From JASHVB01 sp049522565 (lineage in GTDB: Bacteria; Pseudomonadota; Alphaproteobacteria; Acetobacterales; Acetobacteraceae), in contig JBEKNT010000033.1 of NCBI GenBank assembly GCA_049522565.1, positions 1 to 27,139 of the forward strand: 27,139 bases of DNA. Reading direction: 5' to 3'. This document shows, piece after piece, positions 9,801 through 16,456 of the stretch. Position numbers and translations under genes: made by a program. Position 1 is the first letter of the stretch. Each line of letters begins with the position of its first letter. The notes under the pieces are model-generated. The model was not told the DNA's origin. It saw nothing but the letters and a program-made list of their open reading frames with translations, and searched no databases.

Positions 9801-12800
9801 GCGGCCTGGCGGACACGTCTCGCCGCGATGGGCAAGCCAGGTCGCCGCATTGGCCTGGTGTGGTCGGGCCATCCACGCAAACAAGTGCCCTCCTGGCAGG
9901 CGCTCGCTCACCGGCGCTCGATCGACCCGGATCGGCTGGCACCCCTGTTCGAGGTGCCCGGCCTGCACGTCTTCAGCCTGCAAAAGGACGGCCCCGCCGC
10001 GCCGGCGGATTTTCGGCTGACCGACGTCATGGGGGAGATGGCCGACTTCGCCGATACCGCGGCTTTGGTCGCCAACCTCGACCTGGTCATCTCGGTCGAT
10101 ACCTCCGTTGCCCACTTGGCGGCGGCGCTGGGCAAACCGGTCTGGCTGCTGGACCGCTTCGATCCGGACTGGCGATGGTTGCTCGGGCGGCGCGATAGCC
10201 CGTGGTATCCGACGCTGCGGCTGTTCCGCCAGCCGGAGCCCGGCAACTGGCAAGCCGTCATCGAAACCGTACAGGCAGAGCTCAGCGCACTTGTCAGCGA
10301 TCGCTCGGCGGTCCGCTCGTTTGTGGGCGACGTTCCGACGCCTGGTTCCCCGGACACCGCGCCGGCCAGCCTTACGCCGGACCTCCAGGAGCGGTTCGCC
10401 GATGCCGTTCGGCAGCATCAGGCCGGGCACCTGGCCGAGGCCGAAGATCTCTACCGACAGGTGCTGGCGGCCAATCCCCACCATGCGGACAGCCTGCACC
10501 TGCTGGGGGTGATCGGCGGCCAGACGGGACGCCATGATCTGGCGGTGGACATGATCAGCCGCGCCATCGCGATCAATCCGCGGGAAGCCGCCTACCATTC
10601 CAATCTGGGCATTTCGCTGAAACACCAGGAGCGGCTGGCCGAGGCGGCGGCATGCTTCCGCGCCGCCCGCGATCTCACGCCGGACGATCCGAAGGCGCAC
10701 AACAATCTGGGCATCGCGCTGAAGGACCAAGGGCGGATGGATGAGGCGGTGGCCTGCTATCGGCGCGCCCTCGACCTCAAGCCGGACGATGCCGAGGTGC
10801 TGCACAATCTTGGCGACGCGCTGCGGGCACAAGCGCGACCGGACGAGGTGGCCATCCGCCAAAGGGTCGCCGATCTCCAGCCGGACAATCCGGAGGCACA
10901 GCTCAACCTGGGCGTCGCGCTCCGGGCACAGGGGCGGACGGACGACGCGATCATCTGCTTCCGCCGGGCGATCGAGATCAGGCCGGACTATCCTGGGGCG
11001 CTCAACCACCTCGGCAACGCGCTGCGGACACAGGGGCGGTCGGACGAGGCGATTGCCTGCCTGCGCCGGGCGGTCGATCTCAAGCCTGACTATGTCGAGG
11101 CGTACAACAACCTCGGCATCGCGTTGCAGGCACACGCGTTGCAGGGACACGGGTCGCGGGACGAGGCGGTCGCCTGCTACCGCCGGGCCCTCGAACTCAG
11201 GCCGGACGCCCCGGAGATCCTCAACAACCTGGGCACCGCGTTGCAGGAACAGGCGCGGCTGGAGGAGGCGGTGGCCTGCTACCGCCGGGCCATCGACCTC
11301 AACCCGGGCTTCGGGGAGGCCCATAACAGCCTGGGCGCGGCGTTGCAGGAACAAGGGCGGCCGGACGAGGCCGTCGCCTGCTACCGCAGGGCCATTGCGC
11401 TCAAGCCCGACTATCCAGGGGCGTACAACAACCTCAGCACCGCATTGCAGGAGCAAGGGCTGCTGGATGAGGCCGTGGATTCCTGCCGCCGGGCCATCGA
11501 CCTCGATCCGGACTTTGGGGAGGCCCACAACAGCCTTGGCACGACGTTGCTGGAACAGGGGCACCTGGACGAGGCGATCGCCTGCTACCGCCGGGCCATC
11601 GACCTCAACCCGGACTATGCCGACGCGCACTGCAACCTGGCGATGGCGCTGCTGGCGCGGGGGAACCTGGCGGCCGGATGGGAGGAAAACGAGTGGCGCT
11701 GGAAGACGCCGCAGATGGCCAAGGCGTACCGCGGCTTCGCCCAACCGCAGTGGCGCGGCGAGGCGGCGGCGGGGCAAACGCTGCTGGTCCACGCCGAGCA
11801 AGGCTTCGGCGATAGCCTGCAATTCTGCCGCTACGCGCCGCTGGCGGCGGCACGGGGGCTGCGGGTGATTGTGGAGGCGCCCAGGCCGCTGGTCCGGCTG
11901 CTGCGCAGCCTGCCGGGGGTCGCGCAGGTGGTGACCCACGGCGAGGCGCTGCCGGCGTTCGATCTGCATTGTCCGATGCTCAGCCTGCCGCTGGCCCTGG
12001 GGATCACCACCCTCGCGGCGATTCCCAGCACGGTTCCCTACCTGCACGCCGACTCGGCGCAGGTCGCGGCCTGGCGGGCGCGTCTCGCGGCGATGGCCAA
12101 CCAGGGTCCCCGGATCGGTTTGGTATGGGCGGGCAATCCGCGGGAACATCTGCCCAGTGGATCGGCGGTCGATCGCCGGCGCTCGATCGGCCCGGAACCG
12201 CTGGCACCTTTGTTCGACCTGCCCGGCCTCCACTTCTTCAGCCTGCAAAAAGACGGCCCCGCGGCGCCTCCGGACTTTCCGCTGACCGACTTCATGCGCG
12301 AGATGGGAGACTTCGCCGACACCGCAGCGCTGATCGCCAACCTCGATCTGGTGATTTCGGTCGATACCTCGGTTGCCCATCTGGCGGCGGCGCTGGGCAA
12401 GCCGGTCTGGCTGCTGGACCGCTTCGATCCGTGCTGGCGCTGGCTGGTGGGGCGGCGCGACAGCCCGTGGTATCCGACGCTGCGGCTGTTCCGGCAGCCG
12501 AACCCCGGGGACTGGCGATCCGTCGTCGAAACGGTGCGGGCGGAGCTTCGTTCGTTCGTCCGCGACCGCCCGGCGACCGCATCGCCCGACACCGCGCCGG
12601 CCGGTCCCCTGCCGGACGTTCAAGGGCGGTTCGCCGAGGCGGTTCGGCAGCATCAGGCCGGACATCTGGCCGACGCCGAAGATCTCTATCGACAGGTCCT
12701 GGCGGCGAATCCCGACCATGCCGACAGCCTGCATCTGCTGGGGGTGATCGGCGGCCAGACCGGACGCCATGATCTGGCGGTCGAGATGATCGGCCGCGCG

Positions 12801-13217
12801 ATCGCGATCAACCCGCGGGAAGCTGCGTACCATGCCAATCTGGGCATTGCGCTGCGGCAGCAGCATCGGCTGGACGAAGCTGTCTTGTGCTTCCGCGCCG
12901 CGCTGGATCTCAAGCCGGACGATGCGGAGGCACACAACAACCTCGGCATCGCGCTGAAGGAACTATGGCGGCTGGAGGAGGCGGTCGCCTGCTATCGCAG
13001 GGCGATCGATCTCCGGCCGAATTTCCCGCGGGCGCACCACAATCTTGGCAATGCGCTGTGGGAACAAGGGCGGCTGGACGAGGCGGCGATGTGCTACCGC
13101 CGGGCCCTGGAGCTCCAGCCGGACTACAAGGAGGCACAGAGCAATCTGGCCCATGTGCTGCGCGAACAGGGTACGGTTGACGAAGCGGTGGCCTGGTCCG
13201 CCGTGCCCTCGACCTGA
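3810..13217 (+). CDS. Giant modular protein: five TPR blocks and four GT9-like glycosyltransferase domains
   Basis: A 3135-residue protein (roughly 340 kDa) without a visible signal peptide. Module starts, marked by the (F)A(D/E)AVRxHQAG(R/H)L repeat, are near residues 43, 783, 1441, 2191 and 2936. Modules 1-4 each have a run of 34-residue TPRs (by my count 12, 9, 12 and 12) followed by a ~300-residue domain. That domain carries EQG(F/L)GD at 508, 1148, 1909 and 2663 and VISVDTSVAHLAAALGKPVW at 693, 1332, 2093 and 2848. These resemble ADP-heptose/GT9-type glycosyltransferases, which in single-module TPR proteins are thought to glycosylate proteins or envelope glycans. Module 5 has five TPRs, then a frameshift ends the frame. 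Start choice (3810, or ATGs at 3831 and 3861) is uncertain because none has a clear ribosome site. Acceptor and sugar donor are unknown. Confidence 0.9.
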   Translation: MGYFSILMGPVGSGNAQMNRNQQRSDRQPAGAAVPAASPAVQSLFAAAVQQQQAGRLDDAERLFRQVLAAAPRHADSLHLLGVVAYQTGRLDLAVDLMRQAIAANPEEAQYHSNLGNLLQRQGRLDEAVACYRTAIDLVPDHAGAHNNLGNILREQGLPDEAMASYRRAIDARPDYPEAHNNLGVALLEQGRLDEATACYRKAVELKPDYPDALNNLGNALREQGLLDEAVACFRRALDLKPDYPEAHNNLGIALQEQGRPDDAVTSLRTALDLKPDDPETHINLGIALKEQGRLDEAAACFGGALDLQPNFPEAHYNRGNVRWEQGRLDEAIACYRRAIELKPDYPGAHVNLGNALKDSGLLDEAIPCYRRAIDLQPDYPQAYNNLSIVLLDQGRPDEAIVCSRKAIDLKPDYAEAHDSLGNALRARECLDEAIASYRRAIDLKPDYPDAHSNLAMALLAHGDMAAGWLEYEWRWKTPQMIKTRRDFAQPQWHGEAAEGQTLLIHAEQGFGDTLQFCRYAPLAAARGLRVILEVPRALVRLLRSLPGVAQVVAHGEALPPFDWQCPLLSMPLALGNASLTTIPDSVPYLYADATQVAAWRARLAAMGRPGLRVGLAWAGNPRKQLPVGTALDRRRSIAPERLAPLFELQGLHFFSLQKDGPAAPADFPLTDVMREMGDFADTAALIANLDLVISVDTSVAHLAAALGKPVWLLDRSDPCWRWLVGRRDSPWYPTLRLFRQPEPGNWQAVIASVRAELGVFVGDHAPPTRSPDIVPLGVIADLQGLFADAVRHHQAGRLADAERVYREVLAIEPRHADSLHLLGVVGGQTGRHDLAADMISQAIAINPKEASYHCNLGIALRQQQRRDEAVGCFRTALALKPDYADAHNNLGSMLEEQGLPDEAIDCYRRAIDVSPSYLGAYNNLGNALKAQGRLDEAIACYRTAIDLNANFRGLHNNLGVALKAQGRLDEAVVCFRAAIDLDPNYAVAHNNLGIALQEQGRLDEATACFRRALDLQPDFAEAHNNLGTALGERALQDEAIVCYRKAIELNPSFAEAHNNLGTALRAQQLLDAAIASYHRAIDLSPGYADAHANLAMALLMQGDMAAGWQEYEWRWRTPHTIKARRDFAQPQWRGEPAEGRTLLIHAEQGFGDTIQFCRYAPLAAARGLRVILEGPGPLIRLLRGLPGIDRVVERGEDLPPFDLHCPMLSLPLAFGTTLATVPGEVPYLRADPARVAAWQTRLAEMGRPGPRVGLVWAGSSRLHSPTGMALDRRRSIAPERLAPLFEVPGPHFLSLQKDGPAAPADFPLTDVMGEMDDFADTAALIANLDLVISVDTSVAHLAAALGKPVWLLDRFDPCWRWLIGRRDSPWYPTLLVFRQPEPGNWQAVIDSVQSALSAFVSDGAEIRSFVGDGAGISAVARDRSPTTGSADTVPAGVTPDVQGLFADAVRHHQAGRLTDAEPLYRQVLAANPGHADSLHLLGVIGGQTRRHDLAVEMIGRAIAINPNAAAYHANLGIALQQQGRLDEAVACCRKVIDLTPDDPKAHINLGIALKQLGRPDEAAACFRRVVDLKPDYPEALNNQGNALRANGRLDDAVACYRNAIDLRPDYPEAHNNLGVALQDQKRPDEAVACYRRAIDLKPNYPDAHNNLGNMLREQGRLGEAVGCFRRALDLKPKHAEAHNNLAIALQEQGRLDEAIACFGIAIDLKPDDPETHTNLGIALQAQGRLDEAAACHRRALDLRPNFPAAHYNLGNVRWDQERLDEAAASYRRAVELKPDYAEAHSNLGNVRWDQERLDEAGANYRRAVELKPNYAVAHSNLGNTLRRQGRLDEAVSYYRRAIDLNPNYADAHNHLAMALLAQGDLAAGWEEYEWRWKTSQMIDARRDFAQPQWRGEPAEGRTLLIHAEQGLGDTLQFCRYGPLAVARGLRVIMEVQPPLVRLLRSLPGIDRVVACGEPLPDFDLHCPMLSMPLAMGTTLATIPAAVSYLHPDAAQVAAWRTRLAAMGKPGRRIGLVWSGHPRKQVPSWQALAHRRSIDPDRLAPLFEVPGLHVFSLQKDGPAAPADFRLTDVMGEMADFADTAALVANLDLVISVDTSVAHLAAALGKPVWLLDRFDPDWRWLLGRRDSPWYPTLRLFRQPEPGNWQAVIETVQAELSALVSDRSAVRSFVGDVPTPGSPDTAPASLTPDLQERFADAVRQHQAGHLAEAEDLYRQVLAANPHHADSLHLLGVIGGQTGRHDLAVDMISRAIAINPREAAYHSNLGISLKHQERLAEAAACFRAARDLTPDDPKAHNNLGIALKDQGRMDEAVACYRRALDLKPDDAEVLHNLGDALRAQARPDEVAIRQRVADLQPDNPEAQLNLGVALRAQGRTDDAIICFRRAIEIRPDYPGALNHLGNALRTQGRSDEAIACLRRAVDLKPDYVEAYNNLGIALQAHALQGHGSRDEAVACYRRALELRPDAPEILNNLGTALQEQARLEEAVACYRRAIDLNPGFGEAHNSLGAALQEQGRPDEAVACYRRAIALKPDYPGAYNNLSTALQEQGLLDEAVDSCRRAIDLDPDFGEAHNSLGTTLLEQGHLDEAIACYRRAIDLNPDYADAHCNLAMALLARGNLAAGWEENEWRWKTPQMAKAYRGFAQPQWRGEAAAGQTLLVHAEQGFGDSLQFCRYAPLAAARGLRVIVEAPRPLVRLLRSLPGVAQVVTHGEALPAFDLHCPMLSLPLALGITTLAAIPSTVPYLHADSAQVAAWRARLAAMANQGPRIGLVWAGNPREHLPSGSAVDRRRSIGPEPLAPLFDLPGLHFFSLQKDGPAAPPDFPLTDFMREMGDFADTAALIANLDLVISVDTSVAHLAAALGKPVWLLDRFDPCWRWLVGRRDSPWYPTLRLFRQPNPGDWRSVVETVRAELRSFVRDRPATASPDTAPAGPLPDVQGRFAEAVRQHQAGHLADAEDLYRQVLAANPDHADSLHLLGVIGGQTGRHDLAVEMIGRAIAINPREAAYHANLGIALRQQHRLDEAVLCFRAALDLKPDDAEAHNNLGIALKELWRLEEAVACYRRAIDLRPNFPRAHHNLGNALWEQGRLDEAAMCYRRALELQPDYKEAQSNLAHVLREQGTVDEAVAWSAVPST
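9069..9272 (+). repeat. Recent 102-bp tandem duplication of one TPR unit
   Basis: Within module 3 of the giant gene, 9069-9170 and 9171-9272 are near-identical direct repeats of exactly 102 bases (34 codons). Both encode LGNVRWDQERLDEA and then a closely similar second half. Other TPRs in the gene differ far more at the DNA level, so this pair is likely a young in-frame duplication. Confidence 0.75.
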
Positions 13218-13380
13218 CGCCGGACGACAAGGAGGCAGACCTGGCTGACGCGCTGCGGGCACCGGAGCGACCGGATAGGCCGGCCGGCCGCTGCCGGCCG
13301 TCGATCTCAGGCCGGACGTTGCGCAAGCGCACAACCGTGGCGGCGATGTGAGTGCCGGGCCTGACAATGCCGTCGAAAGA
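13199..13380 (+). pseudogene. Decayed TPR tail of the giant gene
   Basis: TPR code continues after the stop at 13215-13217 in other frames. From 13199 the frame reads RRALDLTPDDKEADLADALRAPERPD, the normal continuation of a TPR. Before it, five bases (tggtc, 13194-13198) stand where six (a Cys-Tyr codon pair) are expected, so one base is missing. From about 13294 a third frame reads AVDLRPDVAQAHNRGGDVSAG, a further TPR remnant, so a second frame change lies near 13270-13293. Similarity fades by about 13380. The original protein was therefore longer, and the fifth glycosyltransferase domain, if it existed, is gone. Confidence 0.8.
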
Positions 13381-13457
13381 GTTCTCCCCCTCCTCTTGAC
13401 GGCTCGGGCCGCGCCGCGGAGCAAGCCTGGGATGGAGGGGCGCAGTGCAGCCCACCG

Positions 13458-15350
13458 TCAGATCGCCACCCGGACTCCCAGCTCCACCACCCGATCGGAC
13501 GGAATGCGGAAGAACTCGGTGGCCGGCACCGCGTTTCGTGCCATGAGCAGAAACAGCCACAGGCGCCAGAACGGCAGCTTCGGCACCATCGCGGGCACCA
13601 AAACCTCGCGGCCGAGGAAATAGCTCGCCTGCATCGGGTCGAACGGAATCCTGCCCTGCAATTCTTCAAGCGTGGCCGGGATGTTCGGGCTTTCCATGAA
13701 GCCGAAGCGCATGATCACGCGATAAATGCCAGGCGCCAGCTCGGAGACTTCGGCGCGCTTGTCCGCCGGCACCGCCGGCTCATCCACATTCTGCACCGTA
13801 ACGAACAGCACCTTCTCGTGCAGCACCTTGTTGTGCTTCAGGTTGTGCAGCAGCGAGGTCGGGACGTAGTCCGGCTGGCCGGTGAGGAACACCGCCAGTC
13901 CGGGCACCCGGACGGTGCGGGATTGCGGCAACCGCGCCAGGAACAGCGCCAGCGGCATGCTGTCCTGCTGCCAGCGCGCCAGCAGCAGGTCGCGGCCGCG
14001 CTTCCAGGAGGTCATCAGCGCGGTCAGGCCGAGACCCATCGCCAGCGGCACCCAGCCGCCTTCCACCACCTTCAGCGTGTTGGCGGCGAAGAACACGAGG
14101 TCGATGATGAAGAACCCGCCGAACACCCCGATCGTCGCGGTGCGCGACCAGTGGAACTGCCGCCGAAACACCATCGTCGCCAGCACCGCGGTGCACATGA
14201 ACGTGCCGGTGACCGCGATGCCGTAGGCGGAGGCCAGGCTGTCGCTGGTCTTGAATGCCAGCACCAGGATCACCACGCCAACCAGCAGGAACGTGTTCAC
14301 CTGCGGCACGTAGATCTGGCCTTCTTCCAGCGTGGAGGTGTGGCGCACCGTCATGCGTGGCAGCAGGCCGAGCTGCATGCACTGGCGGGTGACCGAATAG
14401 GCGCCGGAGATCACCGCCTGGCTGGCGATCACCGTGGCGAAGGTTGCCAGCACCACCAGCGGCAGGCGCATCGAGGCCGGCGCGAGCAGGAAGAACGGGT
14501 TGTCCACCGCTTCGGGATGACTGATCAGCAGGGCTCCCTGGCCGAAATAGTTCAGCACCAGGCAGGGCAGCACGAAAAACGTCCAGGTCAGCCGGATCGG
14601 GTGGGCGCCGAAATGTCCCATGTCGGCGTACAGCGCCTCGGCGCCGGTGACGCACAGCACCACCGCGCCGAGCACGATGAAGGCGAGCACCTTGTATTGC
14701 ACGACCAGCGCGACGGCGTAGCTCGGCGAAATGGCCAGCAGCACGAACGGTTGGCGCACGATTTCGACCAGGCCCATCGCGCCGATGACGACGAACCACA
14801 CCGCCATGACCGGACCGAAGACGCGTCCCACGCTGTGGGTACCGCGGTACTGCATGGCGAACAGCAGCACGATCACCGCCAGGCTGATCGGCAGCACGAA
14901 TTCCTGTAGTCCGGGGGCGGAGACTTCCAGCCCTTCGACTGCCGACAAGACCGAGATGGCCGGCGTGATGACGCCGTCGCCGAAGAACAGGCAGGCTCCC
15001 GCAATGCCGACCAGCCCGAGGAAGCTGCGCATCCCGGTGCCGACCGAGACGCGCTGCGCCAGTGCCATCAGCGCCAGGATGCCGCCCTCGCCGCGGTTGT
15101 CGGCGTGCATGATCAAGGTGACGTACTTGATCGTGACGATCAGGATGAGCGACCAGAAGATCAGCGACAGGATGCCGAGGATTTCGACGGTACTGATCGT
15201 GATGCCCTGGAAAAGCTGGAGGCTGGCCTTGAAGGCGTAGAGCGGGCTGGTACCGATATCGCCATACACGACGCCGAGCACGGCGAGCAGGACACCGGCG
15301 CCGGGCACGGGTTTGCGTGCCGTGTCGGCGGTGGCGGCACTACTCACCAT
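13458..15350 (-). CDS. kup: Kup-type low-affinity potassium uptake transporter
   Basis: This encodes a 630-residue inner-membrane K+/H+ symporter of the KUP/HAK/KT family, with about twelve membrane helices in the first ~450 residues and a soluble C-terminal part. The family signature GVVYGDIGTSPLYA is at 26-39, and TIKYVTLIMHADNRGEGGILALMAL follows in the conserved second region. Length matches the family (about 620-630). The ATG at 15350 leaves a 20-residue hydrophilic leader before the first helix, as in homologues; its ribosome site is weak. It is convergent with the giant TPR gene and preceded by a long gene-poor stretch, so it is probably transcribed alone. Confidence 0.96.
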   Translation of the reverse strand: MVSSAATADTARKPVPGAGVLLAVLGVVYGDIGTSPLYAFKASLQLFQGITISTVEILGILSLIFWSLILIVTIKYVTLIMHADNRGEGGILALMALAQRVSVGTGMRSFLGLVGIAGACLFFGDGVITPAISVLSAVEGLEVSAPGLQEFVLPISLAVIVLLFAMQYRGTHSVGRVFGPVMAVWFVVIGAMGLVEIVRQPFVLLAISPSYAVALVVQYKVLAFIVLGAVVLCVTGAEALYADMGHFGAHPIRLTWTFFVLPCLVLNYFGQGALLISHPEAVDNPFFLLAPASMRLPLVVLATFATVIASQAVISGAYSVTRQCMQLGLLPRMTVRHTSTLEEGQIYVPQVNTFLLVGVVILVLAFKTSDSLASAYGIAVTGTFMCTAVLATMVFRRQFHWSRTATIGVFGGFFIIDLVFFAANTLKVVEGGWVPLAMGLGLTALMTSWKRGRDLLLARWQQDSMPLALFLARLPQSRTVRVPGLAVFLTGQPDYVPTSLLHNLKHNKVLHEKVLFVTVQNVDEPAVPADKRAEVSELAPGIYRVIMRFGFMESPNIPATLEELQGRIPFDPMQASYFLGREVLVPAMVPKLPFWRLWLFLLMARNAVPATEFFRIPSDRVVELGVRVAI

Positions 15351-15949
15351 TCTCGCGGCCGTCGGGGGCTGGTCATCGGATGGGATTCACCAAGAAGCTG
15401 CCTGAATGGCGTGCGCCAGCCGGACGCCGGGCCGCGGACGCATACGCTGCCGCCACGGGCGAGACAAGCGGCGGGCGAGTCAGCAGAAGGAAGGCAGGGC
15501 TCCGCCTGGAATCCGCCAGACGGTTTTGCTCCGATCGACCTCCGGCAAAGGCTACGCCCGTGGCGGGACCCAAGGGGCAGCGCCCCTTGGTGGGTCCAGG
15601 AGCGCGGGGCCTCCTTTGCCGAATACAAATTGTCTATTCCCTCATCACGGCGGGAAACACGCGTCCCTTGGCGTGGCAGCGCAGGGCAATACCGAGCGCT
15701 GGACGCCAATCTTCTCCCCTCCGACCCAGCCGCTGGTAACACGTATCCACGAGACGGCCGCATCGGCAGGCGCCAGTGCGGCGTCGGCGGGCGAAACAGT
15801 GGACGAAGCCTGCGTCAAACTCGAGTGGCGACCACCGCAATCCACCCAATGTGGACTTTCCATTGGTACGCTTTTGAGATTTGTGCAAGCGTGTGCAATT
15901 CCCCGACCTCGGGAAGCAACCGGCGTGGCTGTCCACCACGGCCGGAGCT
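15351..15949. other. Gene-poor stretch upstream of kup
   Basis: About 600 bases with no protein I can recognise in any frame. It contains the nested palindrome at 15543-15621. A locally AT-richer section lies around 15625-15660 and 15855-15900, unlike the coding DNA on both sides. Several open frames of 60-190 codons cross it on both strands, but none shows a family motif. Any kup promoter should lie at its left end, but I cannot point to a clear one. Confidence 0.5.
15543..15621. repeat. 79-bp nested palindrome
   Basis: The outer arms CGGCAAAGG (15543-15551) and CCTTTGCCG (15613-15621) enclose a strong hairpin CCAAGGGGC-AGC-GCCCCTTGG (15570-15590), which is extended imperfectly by GGAC...GTCC. 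No T-run follows on either strand, so it is more likely a dispersed structural repeat than an intrinsic terminator. Similar GGGGC-AGC-GCCCC hairpins are common between genes in Acetobacteraceae, from general knowledge. Confidence 0.6.
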
Positions 15950-16340
15950 TCATCGGGCACTGTCGGGAAACACCATAACTCGTGACAGCACACGGTCGCT
16001 CTCGGCGAAATCTTGCAGATGCGTAGGCGCTGGCAGGGCGAAGCAGCGCGCAGTTGGAATCCGTTCGCTTGCCGATTTCGCAAGCGGGAAAATTGGATCG
16101 GATTCCCCGGCATAAACCCGACACGGCATCGTCATCGTCCCCGGCATGTCCTCCATACCGACCCGATCGTGTGCCGCGGCTGAATAGGCTTCGAGATCGG
16201 CGGCGCGCAGGCGAGCCGCATAGGCGGCTGATATCGGTCCGGACATTTTCACGAAGTCAGCGAGAAGGGCATCTCGACCTTCGGCAATCCCTTTGCGGAG
16301 CCATTCCCGAAAGCCCGTCTGGTCGCGCGCGAACGGATGC
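15950..16340 (-). pseudogene. C-terminal fragment of an alpha/beta hydrolase
   Basis: Reading leftward from about 16340, the frame encodes HPFARDQTGFREWLRKGIAEGRD, then VGMEDMPGTMTMPCRVYAGE and SDPIFPLAKSASERIP, and ends in PTHLQDFAESDRVL. This is the second half of an alpha/beta-fold hydrolase: the acid Asp lies in ESDPIF and the catalytic His in PTHLQ. The first half, including the nucleophile Ser elbow, is absent. The open frame does continue to 16408, but only through the REP-like palindrome and with no hydrolase character. No ribosome site is visible. I take it to be a relic rather than a working gene. Confidence 0.7.
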
Positions 16341-16341
16341 C

Positions 16342-16408
16342 GGCCACCATCCACGACTATGCGACTCACATAAAGGCAAGTCGTGGATGGTCCGCCTGCG
16401 CGGACCAT
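16342..16408. repeat. REP-like extragenic palindrome, copy 2
   Basis: The perfect arms ACCATCCACGACT (16346-16358) and AGTCGTGGATGGT (16379-16391) have a 20-base loop. They are followed by a perfect hairpin ATGGTCCGC-CTGC-GCGGACCAT (16387-16408) that shares bases with the right arm. The architecture is the same as the copies near 3.65 kb and 27.1 kb. It abuts the truncated edge of the hydrolase relic and lies downstream of the malic enzyme gene. Confidence 0.7.
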
Positions 16409-16456
16409 GACGAATTGGGTACGGTCTGCACGTACGCAGTTATTGCTCGGCGAGCC

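Noticed and set aside
9447..12935. A 1162-codon open frame on the - strand opposite the giant TPR gene (and a 714-codon one at 4164-6308)
   Set aside because: The 102-base TPR periodicity and GC-rich codon use repeat the same antisense triplets, keeping the opposite frame open. The translated sequence is Arg/Val/Asp-rich low complexity with no family character.
15570..15590. Strong hairpin CCAAGGGGC-AGC-GCCCCTTGG as an intrinsic terminator
   Set aside because: No U-tract follows on either strand and it is over 850 bases past the malic enzyme stop, so I list it only as a palindrome.
15634..16124. Two overlapping ~159-codon - strand frames, considered as transposase remnants
   Set aside because: No DDE or other transposase motif, no terminal inverted repeats or target duplication; only the hydrolase frame has family character.
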